Assembly: GCA_020638795.1 (NCBI GenBank)
Contig: JACKHW010000012.1
Coordinates: 15,503 to 79,502, forward strand
Source of the DNA: Planctomycetota bacterium
GTDB lineage: Bacteria > Planctomycetota > UBA1135 > GCA-002748355
Direction of reading: 5' to 3'
DNA: 64,000 nt
Below the pieces are notes generated by a model. That model was not told where the DNA came from and did not search any database. It worked only from the letters and a program-made list of their open reading frames with translations. Below are positions 11,201-21,100 of this stretch, piece after piece (position 1 is the stretch's first letter; the number at the start of each line of letters is the position of its first letter). Made by a program: the position numbers and the translations under genes.

Positions 11201-12864
11201 AACCCATACTCGGATTCGTTGCCATCACCGTATTGATGACCGGAGTCGGACTCGGCACCGGTTACTACGCCGCGCTGCAGACGATGGACCACGGCGCGGA
11301 CGCGGAATCGACACCGACCGACGCGGGCGTCGAAGCTGCACTCGACCCGACGATGCTCGCGGGGCTCGGTGTCGTGATCGGCAAGGTTCACCCGTCCAAG
11401 CCTCGCCTCACGACTCGAATCAACGCCGTCGTCGAGGATGCTGCTGACACGACGAGAGTCGTCTCGGCTCCGTTCTCGGGACGCGTACTGTCGCTCGATG
11501 CCAAGATCGGTTCGGTCGTCGACGGCACCAGCTCCATCGTCACGGTCGTCCGTGATGGGCTACCGCCGTTCGAACCGAAACGAGCAGCTTCGATCCTCAA
11601 ACCCGTCCACGAGGAGTTGCACGATGCCTACGCGGAACTGCTCATCGCTTATCGCAAACGTCAGATCCTCGCCGAACAGCTCGAGCGATTCGATCGTATC
11701 GATGCGCGCAGTGTCTCTCTGGAGACCGGAGGTCGTTCCGAGGACAACGTCCCGTTGGTTTCGAAGCAACGCCTCATCGAACTCCAGAACGACCTGCGCG
11801 AAGCGGTCACGAAGTTCGATGGTCTCGAGCACAAGGTGCTCGCCCACGGACTCACGAAGGAAGAGATCGACCGTATTCTCGCCGGCGGTCATCCCCCGCA
11901 TGGATCCACGCTGTGGAAGCGCGCTCTCTCGCACCACGGACTGTGGCCGAAGGACGCCGACGCGATCCTCGCCGTTCTCCCCGAAGCTCGTCGCGAAGAA
12001 CCCCTCGTCATCGCGTGTCTCGGCGAACTCGCAGCGTCGGGCTTGCTCGATTCTCCGCTCGTGCAAGCGATGACGAACTCGCCCGCGATGCAGGAGAATT
12101 TCACGACCGTGACCAGGCTGCGTCTCGATGGCGTCGACGTCGCGCGAATCACGGGGATCGCCATGAGCGGCGGACTAGCGCCGACGATGCGTCTCTCGGT
12201 GCCGCGCGACGCGGATACCGAGACGCACGATCGCTTCGACGTTGTTGCGTTCCACGTCGCCATCGGTCAGCACGTCGACGCCGGCACGACGCTCGCCACG
12301 CTGCGTGACCCGAAGATGGTTCACCTCGTCCTCGAGCCGATCGGCGACGAAGTCGCGGCGCTTCGCAGCCTCCTCGCTGCCGGCGGCCGTTTTCGAGCGA
12401 CTCCGTTGATCGAGGGGACTGGCCCCACGTTGAACGACCTCGAACTCGGGAGTCTCGGCGTCCTCGGTGGTGAGAGCGTGAGACCCGGTGGAATCCGCGC
12501 TCGCGCGACTGTCACCAACGAAGCCGTGAACTCCACCGATGGTAAGTCGCGAACGTGGTCTCTCCTTCCCGGGATCCGCTATGTCGCCGAGGTGACGAAC
12601 GACCGTCCCGGTGACGCCATCTTCGTGCTGCCGCAAGACGCCATCGTCAAGCGCGGATCGATGCGAGTCGTCTTGGTCGTCGATACGGACCACGTTCATC
12701 CGCACGAAGTCCAGATCGTCGGCGGCGACGACGACAACGTGTTCGTTGCACCCGGTGTCCTCGAGGACGGAGAACAGGTGGTCCTTCGAGGAGCACTCGC
12801 ACTGTCACTCGCACTCGACCGGTCGGGCGAAGCAGCAGGTCACGACCACGGGCACGACCACTGA
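11197..12864 (+). CDS. RND efflux periplasmic adaptor subunit (CzcB/CusB-like) with His-rich tail
   Basis: The membrane-fusion protein linking the inner-membrane RND pump to the TolC-type duct. It has 555 residues. The N-terminal membrane anchor is ILGFVAITVLMTGVGLGTGYY. A strand pair follows (VSAPFSGRVLSLDAKIGSVVDGTS) that is the first half of the barrel-sandwich/lipoyl domain. Then comes a long helical hairpin (about residues 125-240), more beta structure, and a final membrane-proximal domain (FVLPQDAIVKRGSMRVVLVV). The extreme C-terminus AGHDHGHDH has four histidines that could bind a divalent metal. This favours a heavy-metal pump over a drug pump, as an inference. It overlaps the upstream gene by ATGA, and its stop shares one base with the czcA-like start. 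Confidence 0.88.
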   Translation: MKPILGFVAITVLMTGVGLGTGYYAALQTMDHGADAESTPTDAGVEAALDPTMLAGLGVVIGKVHPSKPRLTTRINAVVEDAADTTRVVSAPFSGRVLSLDAKIGSVVDGTSSIVTVVRDGLPPFEPKRAASILKPVHEELHDAYAELLIAYRKRQILAEQLERFDRIDARSVSLETGGRSEDNVPLVSKQRLIELQNDLREAVTKFDGLEHKVLAHGLTKEEIDRILAGGHPPHGSTLWKRALSHHGLWPKDADAILAVLPEARREEPLVIACLGELAASGLLDSPLVQAMTNSPAMQENFTTVTRLRLDGVDVARITGIAMSGGLAPTMRLSVPRDADTETHDRFDVVAFHVAIGQHVDAGTTLATLRDPKMVHLVLEPIGDEVAALRSLLAAGGRFRATPLIEGTGPTLNDLELGSLGVLGGESVRPGGIRARATVTNEAVNSTDGKSRTWSLLPGIRYVAEVTNDRPGDAIFVLPQDAIVKRGSMRVVLVVDTDHVHPHEVQIVGGDDDNVFVAPGVLEDGEQVVLRGALALSLALDRSGEAAGHDHGHDH

Positions 12865-15800
12865 TGCGCGGGCTGCTCGATTCGATCCTCCGGTTCTCGA
12901 TCGCCAACCGCGGTGTCGTCATCGCGGTGTCGATCGTCTTCCTGGTGCTCGGTTACTTCGCGACGCGTCGGTTGTCGGTCGACGTCCTCCCCGATCTCAC
13001 GAAACCGACCGTCACGATCCTGACGGAGACGCATGGACTGACACCGGAAGAGGTGGAGATCCAGATCACGCGACCGATCGAGCTCTCGCTGCTGGCGGCA
13101 CCGGGAGTGACACGTGTGCGCTCGACCTCCGGCATGGGAATGTCGGCGATCGTCGTCGAGTTCGAGTGGGACACGGACGTCTACCGCAACCGGCAGATCG
13201 TCCAAGAGCGCTTGCAGCTCGCGAGGAGCTCTTTGCCCTCGGGAGTCCTGCCGACACTCGGACCGATCGCGAGTCTCCTGGGGCAGATCCAAGTCCTCGG
13301 CCTCCAGTCCGACGACCCGGATGTGGATCCGCTCGAGCTGCGGACATGGGCCGATCGCGTGCTCCGTCTCCGACTGCTGGCTGTCGACGGCGTCGCTCAG
13401 GTTCTCGTCATGGGAAGCGCTCCGCGCGAGCTGCTCGTCGAAGTCGACCAGGAGAAGCTCATCGCCTTCGAAATCGACCTCTCATCGGTCGCAGAGGCGA
13501 TTCGAACCGCGGACCGCACGGCATCGGGCGGCCTGCTCGACGCGGGCTCGACGTCGAGTTTCGTTCGCGTTACCGGACGGCTCGAGGATGCGAAAGAAGA
13601 GCTCGGCCGCATCGTGCTCCGCAAGAACGGTCATGGCGCGACCATGACGGGACCCGTCGAGCTCCGCGACGTGGCGACACTGCGCGTGGCGCCGGCTTCC
13701 AACCGCGTCGGCGACGCCGGCGTCAACGGCGGGCCAGGATGCCTCATCGTCATTCAGAAACAACCCGAGGCGGACACACTCGACGTTTCTCGACGTGTCG
13801 AGAACGTAATCGCACAACTCGAACCGACGAAGCCGGCGAGTTACCGAATCGATCCTGCCATCTTTCGCCAGGCGGACTTCGTCGAGCGAGCGGTCGACAA
13901 CGTCATGGATGCGGTTAGGGACGGTGCGATTCTCGTCGTCCTGGTCCTCGTGCTGTTCCTCATGAACGTGCGCACGACGCTGATCACGCTGACTGCGATC
14001 CCGATGTCGATCGCGCTGACCGCGATCGTCTTCGCGATGTTCGGGATGTCGATCAACACGATGACGCTCGGCGGCCTCGCGGTCGCGATCGGCGCGCTCG
14101 TGGACGACGCGATCGTCGACGTCGAAAACGTATTTCGCCGCCTCAAGCAGAACCGCGCCCACGCGAGCCCGGATCCGGTCTACAGCGTCGTCCTCCGTGC
14201 CTCGCGTGAAGTGCGGCGTCCGATCATCCTCGGCACGATCGTCGTGATGGCGGTGTACCTGCCCTTGTTCGCACTCGAGGGCATGGAGGGTCGACTGTTC
14301 ACGCCGATCGGCATCGCGTACGTCGTGTCGATCCTCGCGTCGCTCGTCGTGGCGCTCACGTTGACACCGGCACTGTGCGCATTGTTGCTGCCCAATGCCG
14401 GAGCACTCGAGCGACCGAAGTCACGAGCCGTGAGGTTGGCCGAGAGCGCTGCCGAGGCCTGCATCCACGCGAGCATTCGGTACACGCGTGGGTTCTTGTC
14501 GGTCCTGCTCGGGCTCGCGGTCTGTGCGGTCTTCGTGCTCGTGACACGCGGTTCGGAGTTCTTGCCCCCGTTCAACGAAGGTAGTGCTCAGGTCAATCTC
14601 TTCTTGCCACCCGGCACGAGCCTCACGACTGCGAACGAATACGGGAAGCGCCTCGAGAAGGCCGTACTCGCTGTCGAAGGCGTTGCCTCCGTCGGTCGAC
14701 GCACGGGCCGTGCACAGGGCGACGAACACGCGATGGGTATCGAGACGACCGAGATGCTCGTTTCGTTCGATCCAGAGAGCCCGCGTAATCGGCTCGAGAT
14801 GCTTTCCGAGATCCGGCACGTCGTCGAAGACGAATTCCCGGGCATCGGATCCGAGGTCGAACAGCCTCTCGCTCATCTCCTGTCGCACTTGCTGTCAGGC
14901 GTGGCAGCGCAGGTCGCGATCAAGATTCGCGGGCCCGACCTTGCCACACTCAGGAACATCGGCGAAGACATCCACGCGCGTATCGAGAAGGTACCGGGCG
15001 TCGTCAACGCCAACGTCGAAGCGCTCACACTCGTCGACGAGGTTTGGATTCGACCGGACCGCAAGCGATTGGCGCGCCAAGGCATCGACCTCGCCGAGTT
15101 CGCGGACACGGTCGAAGCGGGACTTGCTGGCGAGGCGATGGGGACATGGTTCATCGACGAGATGACGATTCCGATCGTCATGCGACTGCGGCACGAAGAT
15201 CGAGCCGACATGAAGCGGCTCGGCGACGTGTTGCTCCGATCGGACCCTCCGCTTCGTGTGCGCGACGTGAGTAGCGTCGAACACCTCGCGGGCGCCAACC
15301 GTATCGAGCGGGAAAACGCGCGTCGTCGCCTCGTCGTGCGCCACAACGTCGAGGGACGCTCGCTCGGGGAAACCGTGCGTGACGTCGAGGTCATTCTCGA
15401 TGGAGTGAGAAAGACGCTACCCGAAGGCTACGTGATCGATCTCGAGGGTCAGTTCGAAGCGGAGCGGCGCGCGAGTCGACTCCTGTTCGTCCTGTCCCTC
15501 GTCGCATTCGCGATCATGGCAGCGCTCATCTGGCAGCACTACCGATCGTGGAACTTGACGGCACAAGTGTTCTTGAACCTGCCGACGGCGTTCGTCGGCG
15601 CGGTTCTCGCCATCGATCTGACTGGCCAGAACATCTCGATCGCGACTCTGGTCGGCCTGATCTCCCTCGGCGGGATCGCGGTTCGGAACAAGATCCTGTT
15701 GATCGACCACTATCTGGAGCTCCACACGGACGAGCACGTCGACTTCGGACCCGAACTCATCGTACGCGCCGGGAAGGAACGAATCGTGCCCGTCTTGATG

Positions 15801-16016
15801 ACTGCGCTGACGACGGGCGTGGCGCTCCTACCGTTGTTCTTGGCGGGCGGTGAACCAGGAAGAGAACTCCTCTATCCGGTCGCGACCGTGATCATCGGCG
15901 GCATCCTGACGACGACGCTGCTGGATCTGCTGTTGACCCCCGGTGTCTTTCATGCCTTCCCACCCGAAGACCGGCGAGACGCGGCACGGCATGGCAATTC
16001 GAATATCGACGACTGA
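12864..16016 (+). CDS. Heavy-metal efflux RND transporter, CzcA/CusA family
   Basis: Proton-driven inner-membrane pump of the HME-RND family, 1050 residues, the usual size. The first transmembrane helix (VVIAVSIVFLVLGYF) leads into the periplasmic porter domain, which opens VDVLPDLTKPTVTI, the family's signature. The second helix bundle includes AIGALVDDAIVDVENVFRRL, with the acidic residues of the proton relay and the family's GxxVDxxIVxxEN pattern. The C-terminal half repeats the plan, ending in LVGLISLGGIAVRNKILLID and a last helix bundle. Metal specificity cannot be read with confidence. The CzcA-like relay motif and the adaptor's His tail suggest Zn/Co/Cd or Cu/Ag. It is the last gene of the coupled operon. 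Confidence 0.93.
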   Translation: MRGLLDSILRFSIANRGVVIAVSIVFLVLGYFATRRLSVDVLPDLTKPTVTILTETHGLTPEEVEIQITRPIELSLLAAPGVTRVRSTSGMGMSAIVVEFEWDTDVYRNRQIVQERLQLARSSLPSGVLPTLGPIASLLGQIQVLGLQSDDPDVDPLELRTWADRVLRLRLLAVDGVAQVLVMGSAPRELLVEVDQEKLIAFEIDLSSVAEAIRTADRTASGGLLDAGSTSSFVRVTGRLEDAKEELGRIVLRKNGHGATMTGPVELRDVATLRVAPASNRVGDAGVNGGPGCLIVIQKQPEADTLDVSRRVENVIAQLEPTKPASYRIDPAIFRQADFVERAVDNVMDAVRDGAILVVLVLVLFLMNVRTTLITLTAIPMSIALTAIVFAMFGMSINTMTLGGLAVAIGALVDDAIVDVENVFRRLKQNRAHASPDPVYSVVLRASREVRRPIILGTIVVMAVYLPLFALEGMEGRLFTPIGIAYVVSILASLVVALTLTPALCALLLPNAGALERPKSRAVRLAESAAEACIHASIRYTRGFLSVLLGLAVCAVFVLVTRGSEFLPPFNEGSAQVNLFLPPGTSLTTANEYGKRLEKAVLAVEGVASVGRRTGRAQGDEHAMGIETTEMLVSFDPESPRNRLEMLSEIRHVVEDEFPGIGSEVEQPLAHLLSHLLSGVAAQVAIKIRGPDLATLRNIGEDIHARIEKVPGVVNANVEALTLVDEVWIRPDRKRLARQGIDLAEFADTVEAGLAGEAMGTWFIDEMTIPIVMRLRHEDRADMKRLGDVLLRSDPPLRVRDVSSVEHLAGANRIERENARRRLVVRHNVEGRSLGETVRDVEVILDGVRKTLPEGYVIDLEGQFEAERRASRLLFVLSLVAFAIMAALIWQHYRSWNLTAQVFLNLPTAFVGAVLAIDLTGQNISIATLVGLISLGGIAVRNKILLIDHYLELHTDEHVDFGPELIVRAGKERIVPVLMTALTTGVALLPLFLAGGEPGRELLYPVATVIIGGILTTTLLDLLLTPGVFHAFPPEDRRDAARHGNSNIDD

Positions 16017-16072
16017 CTGCGTATTTGCGCGCTGACGCCCCGTCCATCGCCTGGAGTTATGATCGCCCCCGT

Positions 16073-17269
16073 ATGAAACGTCGAACGCAGAAGTCTCTTT
16101 GGTCCATCGCGCTCTTCGCCGGCCTCCTGACACTCGCACCGGCTTGCTACTACAAGGAGACGCGCATCTCCGGGTCGGGTGGCGTGATGATCACGACGAC
16201 GGGTGGCATGCTCGGAGATGTCAAACTGGATTCGGTCGCCGAGCGCACCGTCGACCTCCCTCTGGATTTCGCTGCCGGCAGCGCGTTTCGAACAGAGTTG
16301 CGTGCGGGCGATGTCGAAGTCGTATCCGCAGAGAATAGCGCTCACGTCGAAGTGACGATTTCGGCCACGGGACGCACGAAGGCGGAGGCCGAAGCCGTCC
16401 TCGCTCGCTTCGAGCCCCGCACGGTCGCCGACGAACGCGGTGCCCGCTTCGAAGTCCAGGGAGAAGCTCTGGAGATCCACGAGGGGAACACCACGTATCG
16501 CATCGAACCGCACGTCAAGGTCCGCGCCCACGTGCCGGATGGTTCGCAACTCGCCATCGAAACGTCGAGCGGGAACATCGTGGTTGACGGTGAGTTCCAG
16601 AAGACGGATCTGAAGACCGAGTACGGATCCGTCACGGTCGCGAGAGTCCATGGGCGAATCGAAGCGAAAACGAGCTCGGGCAACATCGGCATCCGCGCGA
16701 CCCGTGGTGATCGAGTCCGGGCCGAGACGCAATACGGAAGCGTCACTTGCGAAGACATTCGAGCGGAGTCGCTCGTGCTGAGTTCGTCGTCTGGCAACAT
16801 CACGGTGCACTCGTCGACTGGCTCGCTGCGTGCCAACACGGAGTATGGAGCCATCGATCTCACGGAGTGCGAAGGCTCCGTCGAAGCAACGACATCATCC
16901 GGCAACATCAAGCTCGAGGGTGGACGCGGAGAATCGACATCACTGCGTACCGAGTACGGATCGATCCGTTGTTCGTCGATCACTGGCTCCATCAGGGCCG
17001 TAACTTCGAGCGGCAATGTCCGTCTCGAGGACGTCGCAGCCAGCGTCGACGCGAAGACGAGCTATGGACACATCGACTGCGTGATCGACGCGACGTTCGC
17101 GGGCAGCATTCGCGCGCGCACCGAATACGGCCAAGTCACGTCGGGCATCGACATCGCGGATCGTGAACAATCGAAGGACAAACGATCTCTGCGTGGCAGG
17201 ATCGGCCAGGGGACCGCCAACCTCGAGCTCGAGGCCTCGAGCGGTAATATCACTCTTGCGACGAGGTGA
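16073..17269 (+). CDS. DUF4097 ('Toastrack') beta-repeat lipoprotein
   Basis: A 398-residue exported protein built from a repeating beta unit. The ATG at 16073 gives a basic N-terminus, a hydrophobic stretch and the lipobox-like LTLAPAC with Cys near residue 23. From about residue 150 onward the sequence alternates SSGNI and TEYGSV/TQYGSV motifs about every 20 residues (at least five pairs). This is the pattern of DUF4097 adhesin-like domains, also called Toastrack. Such domains accompany PspA, PspC and LiaF proteins in envelope-stress systems. The two genes that follow on the same strand (a membrane coiled-coil and a TPM-domain protein) fit that context. It lies 56 bp after the efflux pump gene and may be transcribed separately. 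Confidence 0.8.
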   Translation: MKRRTQKSLWSIALFAGLLTLAPACYYKETRISGSGGVMITTTGGMLGDVKLDSVAERTVDLPLDFAAGSAFRTELRAGDVEVVSAENSAHVEVTISATGRTKAEAEAVLARFEPRTVADERGARFEVQGEALEIHEGNTTYRIEPHVKVRAHVPDGSQLAIETSSGNIVVDGEFQKTDLKTEYGSVTVARVHGRIEAKTSSGNIGIRATRGDRVRAETQYGSVTCEDIRAESLVLSSSSGNITVHSSTGSLRANTEYGAIDLTECEGSVEATTSSGNIKLEGGRGESTSLRTEYGSIRCSSITGSIRAVTSSGNVRLEDVAASVDAKTSYGHIDCVIDATFAGSIRARTEYGQVTSGIDIADREQSKDKRSLRGRIGQGTANLELEASSGNITLATR

Positions 17270-17401
17270 CCCGAGGTCTCACCCCGCCTCTGGCTGCGAT
17301 ACCAGCGCAGCTTCACAAATCGAACCCAGTGGCTCGCCGCCACGCGCAGTCACTGTAAACTGTTGTCGCAAAACGCTTCTCGTCACACGTGAGATCCCCG
17401 C

Positions 17402-18199
17402 ATGCCTTGGTTCGTCTACGTCATCATCGCCCTCGTGCTTCTGTACGTGTTCCGCACGCCACTGATGCGACTGTTCGGTCGCGTCCAGGACGAAGCCGAT
17501 TCGTTCTCACGCGAGATCGCCGGCGGTGACCCACTCGCCACACTCGGGCGTGGGATCACGGACCACCAGCAGGCACTCGACAAGCGCCTCGAAGCGATCG
17601 GTCAATGGGATGCGCTCGTGAAGACGACGGCATCCGAACTCAACAAGACCAAGGACGAAGTGGCTGCACTCGAGGCGCAGCTCGAAGATCGGTTCAAGCA
17701 GCACGAAGAAGAGAGCGGCAAGGCGGCTCCCGACCAAACGCTCCTGCGCGCGATCGAAGAAGACGTCGACCGCATCAACGACGCGCTCGTCATGAAGCGC
17801 GAGCACGAGAAAACGCTTGCCGAGTCCGCCCAGACGTACAAGCGCGAACTCGAGGAGAAGGAAGCCGAGCTCTACGAGATCAACGACGCGATCGAAGAAG
17901 CCAAGCGTATCCACGCCGCCGGCAAGGTACGCGAGCGACTCGACAAGATCGAAGAAGCCGCCCGCGCCGCCGGCAAGAACCTCGGCATCGAAGGCGTCAG
18001 TCAAGCGAGCAACATTCGCGAACTCGTCGCGGCGGTGAAGCGCAACGAACAAGCTCGCAAGTCTTCGACCGAGTATCGACGCCGCATCGGCAACGGCAGC
18101 GAACAACCGAAGGATGCGCGACTCGTGGCTCGTGACCGCGAAGCACGCGTGCGCGCGACGTTCGAGAAGCTGCGCGACGAACGCCGGAGCGCAAGCTGA
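17402..18199 (+). CDS. Membrane-anchored coiled-coil protein (PspA-like organisation)
   Basis: A 265-residue protein with one N-terminal transmembrane helix (FVYVIIALVLLYVF) and then almost continuous charged helix. Heptad-like runs such as ELNKTKDEVAALEAQLEDRF and KREHEKTLAESAQTYKRELE indicate a long coiled coil from about residue 45 to 190. The end is basic and probably disordered. There is no catalytic motif. The size and coiled-coil content resemble PspA/IM30 proteins, but the N-terminal helix is not typical of PspA and I see no clear PspA signature, so this is analogy only. It is coupled to the next gene through a four-base CTGA overlap, which suggests the two products act together at the membrane. 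Confidence 0.6.
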   Translation: MPWFVYVIIALVLLYVFRTPLMRLFGRVQDEADSFSREIAGGDPLATLGRGITDHQQALDKRLEAIGQWDALVKTTASELNKTKDEVAALEAQLEDRFKQHEEESGKAAPDQTLLRAIEEDVDRINDALVMKREHEKTLAESAQTYKRELEEKEAELYEINDAIEEAKRIHAAGKVRERLDKIEEAARAAGKNLGIEGVSQASNIRELVAAVKRNEQARKSSTEYRRRIGNGSEQPKDARLVARDREARVRATFEKLRDERRSAS

Positions 18200-21100
18200 A
18201 CCTGAGCGTCACGACGAGAGCCGCGACGATCGTCGCGGCATGGCTCGCCTTCGCAGCAGTTTCGCTGGCCCAAGAGCGGTTCGTGCGTGTCGCCACGCTG
18301 GACGCGGCGATTCGCGCGTACGCGGACGGTGGCCGCCTGCTCGTCGCGGGCAGCGTTCCGCTCGAAGACGGGAAAGCTCGACGACTCGCTGCCGAGCTCG
18401 CGGATAACGGACATTGGGTCGCCGTGCTCGCGGCGAGCGCGGTCGACCTCGAACAGACTTGGGTGCGCCGTCTCGGAATCGGCTTGCGCGCCGAGACGAG
18501 CTTCGGACGCGATGCCCGGGATTCGATCCTGCTGATCGCGTTAGAGCCGCGCACGATCCGATTGTCGCTCGGCACCGGCTACACGGAAGGCGGTGGAATC
18601 AGCGAGGGCGATGCGAGCCTGATCGAGCCGGCGCGCCGTGCGCTTCGAGACGGTGTTCGAGTCGATGACGCGATCCGCGACACGATCGCGACCGTCGAGC
18701 GGCGCTACGCGGCGGCACTTCGATTTCCGTGGCTGATCGGCGGCGGTGCGGCACTCGGTTTCGCCGGACTCACCGGCGCAGCAGCGCTCGCACGACGTCG
18801 CAAGCGTCGACGCGCGATCGCACGCTACGACGAGTGGTCGAAGTTGCTCGGCGAGCAAGCAGGGGCTCTGATCGAGTTGAAGCGTTGGGGCAGGATCCTG
18901 TCGGCGAACCCCCGCTATCGCGGCAAGACGAAGCAACTCGCCGACGGCATCGTCACCGATGTTCAACACATCGCGCTCATCCGAGGCGGCATTCTCGAAG
19001 CACTCGACCACGCGAAGGATCTGATTTGGCCTTCGGGTGCCGGGCGCTGGCTCAACACGGTGACGAGTTGGCGCTACGACAAGGCGCTCGACGTCATGTC
19101 GCGCGCCAAGGTACGGTTCGATGCGGACGGCGACCTCGCTCGCGCACTCAGAGGCGAAGCGATCGGCGATGGCGAGTTGACGTCCATTTGGGAAGCCGCG
19201 CGGGAAGTGCGCCGCGAATCGCGGACCTTCGACGAACTGGTCGGCGAGCAGAGCACGCGGGCGAAACGCGTCGACGACGTCGTGAAGCGTATCCAGAAGT
19301 GCACGCAGATCGTCGAGTCGAGTCTCAACGTCCTGCGCGCACGAATCGATCGATTCGCGAATTCGATCAATGAGTTCGAGACCTTGACAGACGACGACTC
19401 GCGGTGCCGACTCGATGCGCTGCGTGCGTCATTGCTCGCTTCGTTCGAACGCGAGTACGAAACGACCCGAACCATCGCGTTGCCCGATCCGGTTCTCGCG
19501 GTCGACGAGAGCGGTCGAGCAGAACGACGCCTCCAGCGGGCGGAGGAGCTGCTCGAAGACCTCGTTCAGATCGTCCACGAGGCACTGCCCAACGTGGCAT
19601 CGGGCAAGACGGCGCTCTCCACTCAGGGAATCCAGGTCGACTGGATCGATCGGCGTGTTCGTTCGATCTTCGAGGATGCGAACGTGTGGTTCGAATCGCT
19701 CGCGAAGGATGGCCAAGACGTCGGCAACCTCGCGCCACCGAGCATCTTCGATGCGACTTCGAAGACGTTCGACGACATGGCACGCGCTCTCGACATTGCG
19801 CGCTCGCGACACGACATCGGTATTCCTGCGATCTCGGGCCTTCGAGGCGAGGTCATGAGCGAGCGCGTGCGGATAGCGGAGCGCCTCCACCTCGACGCCT
19901 CGGCGATCCTCGTCGAGCACGACGCCAATCCCGACGAATACCTCGCGCGTGCATCGGAAAAGCTCGACGCGAGCGTCGAGAGCCTCGGTAGCGGAGAACT
20001 CGAAGAAGCCGCGTCCCTCGTGGCCGATGCGACGAGAGAAACGCAAGCAGCTCGCGAGATTCTCGACGACACTCGAGCCGCACTCGCGCGTTTCGGCGAG
20101 CGATCGAACGAACTGAGCTCGCGAGTCGGATCGATCGTGGAGCAATCGATCCCCGAAACGGAGCCGCTCGTCGAGTCACTCGCTCTCTACGCGGACAGCG
20201 CACTCCAGCGCCATCATCTCGAAGGCGAGGTACCCGAGGGACGAACGTCGATCCGTTCGAACGTCACCGAGGCCAAGGAGCACGTAAGAGCTGCGAGGCG
20301 ATGCCTCGAGTCGGCCTCGTCGCTGCACCGCTCTGGGGGCATCCTGCAAGGCGACCACGAGCTGAATCGAGCGGAGTCGTTCCTCAAACTCGCGCTCCTC
20401 CGCTTGCAAGAACTCACCGAGCGTCGAGCACTGCTGACGCGGACCGAAGAGGACAACGAGCGTGCGGTGCGCGTTCTCGACGACCTCGCTCGCGATGTCA
20501 CTCGATCGAGGACGGGCCGCGAGGTGACGCTGGCTACGGGAAGCAAGATCGACGAAGCGGCACGCGCATTTGCTGCGATTGCGGATCTCCCATCCACGGG
20601 CCGCGATCCGTTCGCTCGCTCGAGTCGGATCGACGAAGCAAGGGCGCTTCTCCATGCCGCGCGCAGCGGCATCGACGCGGATCGTGCGATGCGCGCAGAA
20701 GCTGCCCGGAGTCTGGATCTCGCGCGCGAAATGTCGAGTCAGGCGAGAACGCGCTCCGAAGACGCACGCCGGGACCACATCCCCGACAGTGATCGGATCC
20801 TCGAGGCAGCACGTCGAATTCCCGAGATCGACCAGCGACTCGACGGCTTCGCGCGAGAACTCGACGAACCTCACCGGGATTGGGTCGAGCTCGATGCGCG
20901 AATCGACGCGATGCATGCGCAGGCGTTCGACATCAAGTCGACACTCGATCGCGAGATCGAAGCCGGACGAGTCGCGCTTCGCGACATCGAACGAGCGGGA
21001 GAGGCGGTGCGCGAAGCGGCGTCGTACACGGATTCGTCCTTCGGCATTCGACTGCCCGGCAGTCCCGGACGCGCTGCGCACGTGAGGGCGAAGGAACTCC

